This document shows positions 52,343 to 60,540 of a DNA stretch of 64,000 nucleotides, in pieces (positions within the stretch are counted from its first letter, which is position 1; each line of letters begins with the position of its first letter). The stretch comes from Synergistaceae bacterium (GTDB taxonomy: Bacteria; Synergistota; Synergistia; Synergistales; Synergistaceae), in assembly GCA_031289775.1 (NCBI GenBank), contig JAITOY010000033.1:1-64000 (forward strand). The letters are read 5' to 3'. A program made the translations under genes and the position numbers. The notes under the pieces are model-generated. The model was not told the origin of the DNA. It ran no database searches and saw only the letters and a list, made by a program, of their open reading frames with translations.

Positions 52343-53466
52343 TGCCCGATCACACCGTCTGGATAGCGACGGCCGCGGGTTTTCTCGTCGGATGCGCGCT
52401 GACGGCGCTTCTGCCCGACAGGAACCTCAGGAAGATGAAACCGCCTGGCGGCGGCTACAAGCGCCGCGACGTGATGGGAAACGCGATAGAGCATCGCCTC
52501 CTTCAAGGGCCTCGTTTCGTGTGCGTTGGAGGCGGAACCGGCCTCTCGACGCTCCTCGCCGGACTTAAAAGTTTTACCCGAAACATAACGGCCGTCGTGG
52601 CAGTGACGGACGAGGGAGGAAGCTCGGGGCGACTTCGTCAGGAGTGGGGCGTGCTGCCCCCTGGCGATGTAAGAAACTGCCTTGTCGCGCTTGCCGAGAA
52701 CGATAACTCTCTTAACAGGCTATTGAACTTCAGGTTCGACAGGGGAGAACTTAACGGGCACAGCCTCGGCAACCTCATTCTGCTCGCGGCCTGCGAGCTT
52801 GTCGGCGACTTCAGTAAAGCGGTCGAGGAGATGAACAGGCTGCTCGCCATAAGGGGAAGGGTGCTGCCTGTGACGACCGAGACAGTCGTCCTTCACGGCG
52901 AGACCCTCGACGGGAAGCTCGTGCACGGGGAGCTCGACGTGTCCGACAACGGAAGCGAGATGAAGAGAATGTGGCTCGAGCCCTCATCCGCTAAGCCGCT
53001 GGCTGACGTAATCGACGCCATCCCGGACGCCGATATTATAGTCCTCGGTCCCGGCAGCCTGTTCACAAGCATACTTCCAAACCTGCTCCTCGAGGAGGCG
53101 GCGAGCGCCATCAGGAAATCGCCAGCTCCAAAGGTCTACGTCGCCAACCTCATGACGCAGACGAGGGAGACGGAGGGAATGAACATAACGTCCCACCTGG
53201 ACTGGATCGCGAGCGTCCTTGGGGCCATGCCGGACTACGTAGTCGCGAACCAGACGCCGATACCTGCGGATTACTTGGAGCGTTATCGCGAAAAGGGCGC
53301 CGAGCCCCTTTATCTTTCGAGGGATGAAGAGCGCTATCTCGAGGGCAAGGGCTGCGCGATAGTCTATGCGGACTTGGTCAACATAAAAGACGGGAAATAC
53401 CTGAGACACCACTCCCAGAACCTGGCCGAGATACTGATGCGTATAGCCAGAGACTCGCGAGACTGA
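52342..53466 (+). CDS. yvcK: YvcK/CuvA-family protein with N-terminal membrane anchor
   Basis: A 374-residue protein of the CofD-like family needed for growth on gluconeogenic carbon and for cell shape in Bacillus. The core has VCVGGGTGLSTLLAGLK (about residues 54-70), VTDEGGSSGRLR, PPGDVRNCL and the GPGSLFTSILPNLL loop. Ahead of the core is a hydrophobic helix (VWIATAAGFLVGCALTALL, about residues 6-24) that the B. subtilis protein lacks, so this version is probably membrane bound. ATG 52342 is 7 bases behind GGAGG; ATG 52339 overlaps the rapZ stop. Confidence 0.92.
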   Translation: MPDHTVWIATAAGFLVGCALTALLPDRNLRKMKPPGGGYKRRDVMGNAIEHRLLQGPRFVCVGGGTGLSTLLAGLKSFTRNITAVVAVTDEGGSSGRLRQEWGVLPPGDVRNCLVALAENDNSLNRLLNFRFDRGELNGHSLGNLILLAACELVGDFSKAVEEMNRLLAIRGRVLPVTTETVVLHGETLDGKLVHGELDVSDNGSEMKRMWLEPSSAKPLADVIDAIPDADIIVLGPGSLFTSILPNLLLEEAASAIRKSPAPKVYVANLMTQTRETEGMNITSHLDWIASVLGAMPDYVVANQTPIPADYLERYREKGAEPLYLSRDEERYLEGKGCAIVYADLVNIKDGKYLRHHSQNLAEILMRIARDSRD

Positions 53467-53496
53467 GATTGAAATATTGAAAATTATCAGCGGACA

Positions 53497-54363
53497 ATGG
53501 AAAAAATAAGCACAATAATATGGGATGAATTGATAAATCTGCCGGTTGCGAACCCCGCCGCGGAGTTGAGTGGTTTCTTCGACGCGCTTCCACGCGTATG
53601 TTCGGACGAGAGCGTCCTCGTCTCATGTCCCAGGCTCATCGTCGGCAGGAGGTTGTTGAAACTCAGGAAGGGCTTGAATGAAAACCTTTTTGATGCGAAA
53701 ATTAGAGAGGGAGACGGTGCGCTTGAACTGGATAAAAAACTCGGTCGGGCCGCCTTCAAGCTTTCTCGCGAGCTTTTCGCCGCGATATCCGGGAGGAGGC
53801 GGCGCTGGGGCGAAAAGTGGGCGTGGTTTCGCGGACTTTGGGGCGGGTGCGGCGCTTTTTACCTTCCGCAGAGCGGGTATTACATGTCCCTGCGGCTGAA
53901 GGATGGCAGTGAAACCTGCCGTCTCGCGGCAGGGGTTTTAAACTCAGCCGGAGTGGCCTTCGGAAGCAGGAAAAGCCGCGTAAACGTCGAGTATACGATC
54001 CGCGACCAGGAAGGAATAGTCACGTGTCTCTCGGCGATGGGGCTCGTGAGGAGCTCTCTGGCGCTGGAAGAGACGGCGATAGTCCGCTCGATAAAAAATA
54101 GGGTGAACAAGCTGATGAACTGCGATTCCGCCAACATAAGCAAAAGCGTCGACGCGGCCGTCTTTCAGCTTGCCCTGGTCGACAGGATAGATTCCGGTGG
54201 CCTTTGGCATCGGCTCACGCCGCTTCAGATCGAACTTGCCGCCGCTCGGAGGGCAAACCCCAGCGCCTCGCTCGGCGAACTCGGTCAGATGCTCGCCAAG
54301 CCGGTGAGCAAGAGCACTGTCGAGTACAGGTGGAGAAAGCTGGCTATGATCATAGACGAATAA
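53497..54363 (+). CDS. whiA: DNA-binding protein WhiA
   Basis: A 288-residue protein combining a degenerate LAGLIDADG-like domain (FRGLWGGCGAFYLP, then GYYMSLRL) with a C-terminal helix-turn-helix (IKNRVNKLMNCDSANISKS, and ASLGELGQML with KSTVEYRWRKLA). WhiA controls sporulation in Streptomyces and cell division in Bacillus. The order rapZ-yvcK-whiA is conserved in Gram-positive bacteria and some diderms. The ATG at 53497 lies 30 bases behind yvcK without a strong ribosome binding site. Confidence 0.93.
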   Translation: MEKISTIIWDELINLPVANPAAELSGFFDALPRVCSDESVLVSCPRLIVGRRLLKLRKGLNENLFDAKIREGDGALELDKKLGRAAFKLSRELFAAISGRRRRWGEKWAWFRGLWGGCGAFYLPQSGYYMSLRLKDGSETCRLAAGVLNSAGVAFGSRKSRVNVEYTIRDQEGIVTCLSAMGLVRSSLALEETAIVRSIKNRVNKLMNCDSANISKSVDAAVFQLALVDRIDSGGLWHRLTPLQIELAAARRANPSASLGELGQMLAKPVSKSTVEYRWRKLAMIIDE

Positions 54364-54466
54364 CCGTTCTGTGCTCGACTCATTAGGCATTGGCTCAATA
54401 TGTTTCGCGGATAGTCGCGCTACGGTCGGATAATTCAAAAATTTAAACTGGAAGGGGATGGTTCCA

Positions 54467-56461
54467 ATGTACCTGGGTAAAGCGGATGTAAACACATACG
54501 ATAAAGGGGCGGAGCGAGAATTTCTGGTCTCCAACGGGACAGGCAGCTACGGGTCCTCCACCGTCATAGGGGCAAACACGAGAAGCGAACATGGGCTTCT
54601 TGTCGTCCGCTCGCAGGATTCGGCCCAGCACACTGTCCTCGCGAGCAAACTTGAGGAGACTCTTTACGCCCACAACAAGAAATACCAACTCTCCACCAAT
54701 AGATACAAGGATCTCATCTACCCGGACGGATACAGATATTTGCAGGAATATCAGGGAACTCCATTTCCGAGTATGCTTTTCGTCATCCACAGTATTTTTC
54801 TCAAGAAATCAATATTCATGCCGCAGGGCGGGTCGAGCGCGATAATCAAGTACGAGCTCATCGCGTCTCCCGAGACCGTGCGCATGGACATACGGCCGTT
54901 ATTCGCGCACCGCTCAAATAACGAGGTTCCTCAGGCGCCTGACAGGGGAGTCTTTGAGTCGTCGCCATCGTCAGGCTCGATAGGCGTCAGGGGTCGCGGT
55001 TTCATAAGCCACGTCTCGTTTACTACCTCGGACGACTCCCAACCTGCGAAGTGGTCTGGAAAACCGCTCTGGTTCGAGAACGTGATCTACGAGAAAAACG
55101 AAAGCCCGGATGGCCCGTCCATCGACTGTCTCTGGTCGCCCGGTTTCGGCACGATTAACATGAAGAAGGGAGACACGGTCTACGTCGTTTTATCCGAGGA
55201 GCCAGTCTCATATACAAAAGAAGAGATAGAGGCGCTCGAGCGCGAAACGGTGGAGCGTATAGGGGAATTTGTGCGGCAGGTCTCTATTGACTCGCACTAC
55301 AGCTCCGTTCACGACATGATCCAGTCCTCGTGCCATCTCGTCGCGGAGACAAAAGGCGCGTCGCCGACAATATTCTCCGGTTTCCCCTCAGTCGAACAGC
55401 GAGCGAGGGATACATTTATAGCCTTGCCCGGCCTCACAATTGTAACAGGCAGGACAAAAACTGCCGCTGGCATATTGGACAACTGGCTCAAACTCGCGGG
55501 CGCCGGCGGCCTGATGCCATCGTCTATAGACCACAACGGCAGCCCGAGGTTCGGCGATATTGACGCCGGCCTCTGGTTCCTCTACGCTGCCGATAAATTT
55601 TTTACGTCTTCGCCGGAGGGACGGGATTTCGCCTCGTCAAACTATGGCGCAATAAAGGCCGTCCTGGAGGCATACACGAAAGACCTCGATGTTCTTGGCG
55701 CCGTCATGGACCCCGGTACGAAGCTCGTGAAACACTTCAACCGCAAGGAGACTCGCCATTGGATGTCAGGGGACGCCGGCGGCGAGCCGCTTGTCGACCG
55801 CAGGGGCTACCTCGTGGAGATAAACGCCCTCTGGCATAACGCGCTCCTTTTTTTGAAGGACGTGTCCGACGAGGCCGGCGACTCCGAATCATCCGGGAGA
55901 TTCGACCAGTTAGCCTCTGAGTGCCGTGAGTCGTTCATGAAAGTTTTCTGGAACGAGTCGGCAAAATACCTCTTCGACTGGGTAGATCCCTCGAACGGCG
56001 AACGCGACGAGGCCATACGCCCGAACGCCATACTCGCCGTCTCGCTTCCGCGCCCAGTTCTTTCGGACGAGAGAGGGCGTCAGGTCTTCGCGACGAGCTG
56101 GAACGAGCTTTATACAACGTATGGTCTTCGCACGCTTGACCCGCGCCACGAGAAATTCAAAGGCAGGGCCGAGGGACGTCCCGACCAGAAAAAAAAGGCG
56201 AAACTTCGCGGAATGGCTTGGCCGTGGCTGCTTGGCCAGTTTATATCAGCCTACATGAGGTATAACCCCGAAGCGTTCGAGATCGGCTGGTCGTTTGTCC
56301 GTCCATTCACCTCACACCTCCGCAGAGGATGCATCGGCGGCGTGGCCGAATATTTCGATGGGATGATGCCCTACATGCCAAACGGCGACGTCCTGAGCGC
56401 GATATCGCTAGGCGAGCTTATAAGGACCATTCACGACGACCTCGACGCGGGTGGCGTATAA
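54467..56461 (+). CDS. Amylo-alpha-1,6-glucosidase (glycogen debranching enzyme)
   Basis: A 664-residue cytoplasmic glycoside hydrolase. The N-terminal GDE_N-type beta domain starts REFLVSNGTGSYGSSTVIGANTRSEHGLLV (in pieces, about residues 18-47). The C-terminal (alpha/alpha)6 barrel shows FIALPGLTIVTGR, DIDAGLWFLYAADKF, LVEINALWHNAL and RPNAILAVSLP, which fit the GDE_C family. It removes branch points from glycogen. ATG 54467 stands 9 bases behind GAAGGGG; ATG 54458 overlaps that site. No other glycogen gene is in the window. Confidence 0.9.
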   Translation: MYLGKADVNTYDKGAEREFLVSNGTGSYGSSTVIGANTRSEHGLLVVRSQDSAQHTVLASKLEETLYAHNKKYQLSTNRYKDLIYPDGYRYLQEYQGTPFPSMLFVIHSIFLKKSIFMPQGGSSAIIKYELIASPETVRMDIRPLFAHRSNNEVPQAPDRGVFESSPSSGSIGVRGRGFISHVSFTTSDDSQPAKWSGKPLWFENVIYEKNESPDGPSIDCLWSPGFGTINMKKGDTVYVVLSEEPVSYTKEEIEALERETVERIGEFVRQVSIDSHYSSVHDMIQSSCHLVAETKGASPTIFSGFPSVEQRARDTFIALPGLTIVTGRTKTAAGILDNWLKLAGAGGLMPSSIDHNGSPRFGDIDAGLWFLYAADKFFTSSPEGRDFASSNYGAIKAVLEAYTKDLDVLGAVMDPGTKLVKHFNRKETRHWMSGDAGGEPLVDRRGYLVEINALWHNALLFLKDVSDEAGDSESSGRFDQLASECRESFMKVFWNESAKYLFDWVDPSNGERDEAIRPNAILAVSLPRPVLSDERGRQVFATSWNELYTTYGLRTLDPRHEKFKGRAEGRPDQKKKAKLRGMAWPWLLGQFISAYMRYNPEAFEIGWSFVRPFTSHLRRGCIGGVAEYFDGMMPYMPNGDVLSAISLGELIRTIHDDLDAGGV

Positions 56462-56488
56462 TCGCCACTTGAAAGCCATAATAGATTC

Positions 56489-56521
56489 GTTCTCCTCGGC
56501 GCGACTATAGTCGGGGAGAAC
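56489..56521 (+). other. 12-bp stem-loop between the debranching enzyme and the GYF-RDD gene
   Basis: GTTCTCCTCGGC (56489-56500) pairs with GTCGGGGAGAAC (56510-56521), including two G-U pairs, around a 9-base loop. No T-run follows; the ribosome binding site of the next gene lies 10 bases downstream. It may be a weak terminator or a regulatory hairpin. Confidence 0.5.
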
Positions 56522-56543
56522 GTCATGTTTAGGAGGGTTCATA

Positions 56544-57254
56544 ATGATGTACGATTGGTACTGCGTCCAGAACGGCCAGTCTGTCGGTCCATTCTCCGAA
56601 GATATACTGAGGGAGATGGTCAGGAATCGCGAATTGACGCCCGAGGCACTCGTCTGGAGTTCGGAGGCGGATAAAGACGGACGTGGTTGGCTGCCGGCGG
56701 CGGAAACCGAAATCGCCGCGCTTTTCGCCGAGGCTGAGAGCGCCTCGCTTTTCGGCGAAACCGATGATTTTTCGCGGCCAAAACGGGCGTACGCGCCCCA
56801 GCCCAGCATTGCGTCGCAGCAGCCGGCGCCCGTACCAGCCCTCGCCAAACGCTCCAGCCGTTTCTGGGCATATTTATTGGACGGTTTACTAAAAACCGTA
56901 GCTTCCGGCATAATCGCCCTGAGGTATTTGTACACGGGTTTTTCGACATTGTTTACCGGTCTGGGCGTATTTTCCCTCCTTTTATTGACATGTATCAATG
57001 TTTATTACCTCTACGAGAGCGGACAGTCGATTGGCAAGAAGGTGATCGGGATCATGATAGCCGGTCCAGACGGGGAAAAAGCGCCGCTGTGGCGGATAAT
57101 TTTCCTGCGCTCGGCGCTGTTTTGGGTTTTATCGGTGATTCCTGGGGTGAACGCTATCGTGGGCTTGGCCGACATCTGTTTTCTGTTTTTTCGCGACGAC
57201 AGGAGGATGCTTCACGACGTCGTCGCCGGGACTACCGTATTGGAAGTTTCCTGA
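56544..57254 (+). CDS. GYF-RDD membrane protein
   Basis: A 236-residue protein. Residues about 3-55 form a GYF_2 (DUF4339) module with DWYCVQNGQSVGPFSED and ELTPEALVW. A Pro/Ala linker follows, and residues about 105-235 form an RDD domain with three or four helices, the family pattern in RFWAYLLDGLL, SIGKKVIGIMI and RRMLHDVVAGT. RDD proteins are sometimes Na+/H+ antiporters or partners of secretion systems; GYF modules bind Pro-rich peptides. The function is unknown. ATG 56544 lies behind AGGAGGG. Confidence 0.85.
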   Translation: MMYDWYCVQNGQSVGPFSEDILREMVRNRELTPEALVWSSEADKDGRGWLPAAETEIAALFAEAESASLFGETDDFSRPKRAYAPQPSIASQQPAPVPALAKRSSRFWAYLLDGLLKTVASGIIALRYLYTGFSTLFTGLGVFSLLLLTCINVYYLYESGQSIGKKVIGIMIAGPDGEKAPLWRIIFLRSALFWVLSVIPGVNAIVGLADICFLFFRDDRRMLHDVVAGTTVLEVS

Positions 57255-57328
57255 TTCAGTACATGTCGCCCGTCTCGTCGAGAGCGTCCATCAGTATCGA
57301 GTAAAATCGGCGTTTCGATGGGGGCTTC

Positions 57329-57358
57329 TTGACATTTGACTTCCTCATGGGGTATGAT
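57329..57358 (+). promoter_or_regulatory. Promoter upstream of the purine operon
   Basis: TTGACA (57329-57334) and TATGAT (57353-57358) are separated by 18 bases. The 57255-57615 stretch has no gene; it is AT-rich around 57370-57425 and I see no purine riboswitch or other known RNA in the roughly 250-base leader that would follow. Confidence 0.6.
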
Positions 57359-57615
57359 TTCCCATAATACGCAGGTTTTTATAGATAATTAATATACATT
57401 GTCAATATAAAATATTGTTGCAAATCCTCCTGAATTTACGAAGCGCGCGCATGGGCGGCGTTTGTCGATCTGGGGGTAAATAAACGAAGCGCTGATTAAA
57501 TCGCTCAAACGAAATTTTCCGTTTGGGAATGCGGGGGCTGTCTGGTTTTTAATCGTTACCATTTGTGCCTCTGACGATACATCAGCCCTTCCTGAACTGC
57601 GGAGGCGACGAAGAT

Positions 57616-59385
57616 ATGCCATTTGACGAGGGACTTATTCGGACGGCGCTTGGGCGCGAGCCGGCGGATGTCGTCATAAAAAACGGGAAGCTCGTGAACG
57701 TGAACTCGGGGGAGATATACGCGGCGGACATCGCGATCAGGGGTTCGCGCGTCGCCTCCATCGGCCCTCTGCCGGAGGGCGTGGTCGGCGCGGAGACAAA
57801 GGTCATCGACGCGACGGGTTTTTACTTGGCGCCCGGTTTTATCGACGCCCATATCCACATCGAGAGCAGTATGCTCACGTACACTGAGTTCGCGAAGATG
57901 GTCGCGCCTCGCGGCACTACTGCCGTCGCGAGCGACCTGATGGAGGTGACTATCGTCTCCGGGCTCGACGGGATGAGGGAGCTGCTGGCGGAGGCGAGAC
58001 ATACGCCGGTGCGCCTTTATTACCCTATACCGTCGTTTATGGACGACTCGCCGGACATCCAGACGACCGGAAGCGAGCTGAGCCCCGACGCTGTGCGCGA
58101 ACTGCTGGAGTTGCCGGAGGCGATAGGGCTCGCCGAAGTGCTCGCTCCGCCTGTTCTGGCCGAGAGCCCGAAGCTCGCTGAAACTTTGGAGTACGCGAGG
58201 CGTCGAGGCAAAACTCTCGAAGGACACGCTCCCGCCCTGCGTGGGGAGGCGCTCAACGCGTACGCCGGCGTCGGCATCCGTTCGGATCACGAGACAACGA
58301 GCCATGAGGAGGCGCTGGAGAAACTGAGGGTTGGACTTCGTCTGCTCCTGCGGGAGGGCTCCGCGTCGGCGGATCTGCTGGAAGGAATAAAAATTGTCAC
58401 GTGCGAAGGAGTCTCGACGCGGAATATATCGCTCGTCAGCGATGACATCGACGCGCTGCACATCGCCCGTTTCGGGCATATGGATCATAAGGTGAGAATG
58501 GCGATAAAAGCCGGCGTTCCGCCTGTCGAGGCCATTCAAATGGCTACGATAAACCCCGCGGAGAGCCTGAAGATCGACGGCGACTGCGGCAGCATATCGC
58601 CTGGCAAATTCGCCGACATAGTTTTCCTGTCCTCTCTGGAGGACTGCACTGTGAAACGAGTCATTTCGAGGGGCGAGACGGTCGTGGAGGACTCGAAACT
58701 AGTCCGGGCTATCAACAAACCAAAGTACAGCGACAAGCTGCTTCACACCGTTCGCCTGAAAAAGCCCGTGACGGCCGACGACATGGCGATCAAAGGACCC
58801 GATGGCAGTAAAAAGGCGAGGGTCAGAGTTATCGCCGCGTCCGGTTACAGCCTTTTGACCGGCGCCGAGGAGGCGGAAGTTTTAGTTCAAAATGGAATTA
58901 TTTCAAGCGACGCGTCAAACGATGTCCTCCATATAGCTTGCGTCGAGCGCTATGGAAAGGACGGCGGAATCGGCAGGTCGTTCATAAGCGGCGTTGGGCT
59001 GAAGGAAGGCGCGATAGCCATCTCGGTCGGGCATGATCACCACAACGTCACTGTCGTCGGGTGCGAGCCGTACGACATGGCAAAAGCCGTAAATCGCGTG
59101 GCCGAGCTCGACGGCGGCGTCGTTTTCGTCAGGGGCGGGGAGGTTCGCTCGGAGATACCTCTTCCCGTCTGCGGCCTGCTCTCGAACGAAAACGGCGAGG
59201 AAGTGGCGGAGAAACTGCGATGTATGATTCTGGCGCTCGAGGAGGCCGGTTGCGAGCTGCCATCCCCAAACGTCACACTTTCGTTTATCACGCTCATATT
59301 CATCCCGGAGCTCGCCATCACGGATAAGGGGCTTTTTGACGTCAGGTTGTTCAAGATAGTGGATCCCATTATCTCGCTATCGTAA
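57616..59385 (+). CDS. ade: Adenine deaminase family amidohydrolase
   Basis: A 589-residue enzyme expected to convert adenine to hypoxanthine. Visible family parts: metal motif DAHIHIESSM (77-86), GLAEVLAPP, LEGHAPALRGEALNAY with SDHETT, FGHMDHKVRMAI, and the C-terminal VGHDHHNVTVVG and GGVVFVRGGEV. The segment after the metal motif, usually close to DPHEIANV, reads DLMEVTIV (107-114), so one normally conserved His is Met. Substrate specificity may therefore differ. ATG 57616 follows GGAGG by 10 bases. It heads an operon with a BMP-type nucleoside importer, which supports a role in purine salvage. Confidence 0.87.
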   Translation: MPFDEGLIRTALGREPADVVIKNGKLVNVNSGEIYAADIAIRGSRVASIGPLPEGVVGAETKVIDATGFYLAPGFIDAHIHIESSMLTYTEFAKMVAPRGTTAVASDLMEVTIVSGLDGMRELLAEARHTPVRLYYPIPSFMDDSPDIQTTGSELSPDAVRELLELPEAIGLAEVLAPPVLAESPKLAETLEYARRRGKTLEGHAPALRGEALNAYAGVGIRSDHETTSHEEALEKLRVGLRLLLREGSASADLLEGIKIVTCEGVSTRNISLVSDDIDALHIARFGHMDHKVRMAIKAGVPPVEAIQMATINPAESLKIDGDCGSISPGKFADIVFLSSLEDCTVKRVISRGETVVEDSKLVRAINKPKYSDKLLHTVRLKKPVTADDMAIKGPDGSKKARVRVIAASGYSLLTGAEEAEVLVQNGIISSDASNDVLHIACVERYGKDGGIGRSFISGVGLKEGAIAISVGHDHHNVTVVGCEPYDMAKAVNRVAELDGGVVFVRGGEVRSEIPLPVCGLLSNENGEEVAEKLRCMILALEEAGCELPSPNVTLSFITLIFIPELAITDKGLFDVRLFKIVDPIISLS

Positions 59386-59433
59386 CGGCAATTTTTGGAA
59401 AAAAATAAAAATATTGGAGGACTGAGATTTAAA

Positions 59434-60537
59434 ATGAGGAAAGATATTTTTGTTTCGTTTCTGAGCGTTATTATCTCGACCGTTCTTATTTTTGGCGCAC
59501 TGGGCGAGTTGAAGGCGGCGAACGCGGAGCTCAAACCTATCGCGAAAGAGGACATAAAAGCGGCTTTCATTTACGGAAGCCCTGTCGGCAAGGAGGGTTA
59601 CGCCTTCGCACACGACAAGGGCCGCCGCGCGCTCGAGCAGTTGGGCTACAAGGCGACCGCTCTCGAGGGCATCCCGGAGACGACTCAGTTTGAAAAATCC
59701 GTGCGCGACCTGATTGAGCAGGGCTACAACGTCATCTACGCGACGAGTTTCGGCTACGGCCGTTACGTCGAGAGGCTGGCGGATCAGTACCCGAACGTAT
59801 ATTTCAACCACGCCACGGGAGACGTGACGAAAACCAACCTCGCGACCTACATGGGCAGGCTGTACCAGTCTCAGTACCTCGCGGGAATCGCGGCGGCGCT
59901 TAAGACAAAAAGCGACAAGATCGGCTACGTAGTTTCGTTCCCCATCCCCGAGGTCGTCAGCCAGGTGAACGCCTTCACGCTCGGCGCGCGCTCCGTCAAT
60001 CCGAAGGCCGTCGTAGAGGTGAAGTGGACGAACTCCTGGTACGACCCGGTCGCGGAGAGCGGAGCGGGCCTCGAACTCGTCAACACCGGGTCTGACGTCA
60101 TAATGGCATATCTCGACACGATGAGCGCGCAGATCGCGGCGGCGGAGAAGGGCGCGTTCGCCATAGGATGCAGTTCGTCCGGCGCCGAAGCGCTTCCCAA
60201 GGCATATCTCACGGCCCCAATATTCGACTGGGCGAAGTTTTACACGGCCGACATCGAGAGGGTCGTCAAAGGCACGTGGAAAGGCGAGTTTCAGTTCTTC
60301 GGTTTAGAGAGCGGCGTAGTCGAGATCGACGCGCTTACCGACAACAACGCCGACAGCGCTCGCGAGGCCGTCCAAAAAGCGCATGACGCGATAGCCTCAG
60401 GCTTGCTCGACGTCTTCGCCGGCGAGATAAAGGACAACGCGGGCAAGGTTCGCGTCGAGGCCGGACGTTCGCTCACGGACGAGCAAATTTTGACGCTGGA
60501 CTGGTTCGTCGAGGGAGTTGTCGGCTCTATCAAATAA
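59434..60537 (+). CDS. BMP-family substrate-binding protein
   Basis: A 367-residue periplasmic binding protein of the BMP/PnrA family, which binds purine nucleosides. A signal peptide (about residues 1-28, SVIISTVLIFGALGELKA) has no lipobox cysteine, unlike most members. The mature protein shows FIYGSPVGKEGYAFAHDKGR, YATSFGYG, YFNHATGD and IGYVVSFPIPEVVSQVNAF. ATG 59434 follows GGAGG at a rather long 13 bases. It lies between the deaminase and the ATPase of the same operon. Confidence 0.9.
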   Translation: MRKDIFVSFLSVIISTVLIFGALGELKAANAELKPIAKEDIKAAFIYGSPVGKEGYAFAHDKGRRALEQLGYKATALEGIPETTQFEKSVRDLIEQGYNVIYATSFGYGRYVERLADQYPNVYFNHATGDVTKTNLATYMGRLYQSQYLAGIAAALKTKSDKIGYVVSFPIPEVVSQVNAFTLGARSVNPKAVVEVKWTNSWYDPVAESGAGLELVNTGSDVIMAYLDTMSAQIAAAEKGAFAIGCSSSGAEALPKAYLTAPIFDWAKFYTADIERVVKGTWKGEFQFFGLESGVVEIDALTDNNADSAREAVQKAHDAIASGLLDVFAGEIKDNAGKVRVEAGRSLTDEQILTLDWFVEGVVGSIK

Positions 60538-60540
60538 AAC

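Noticed and set aside
57360-57615. Purine riboswitch ahead of the adenine deaminase operon
   Set aside because: The conserved core and three-way junction words are not present in the leader.
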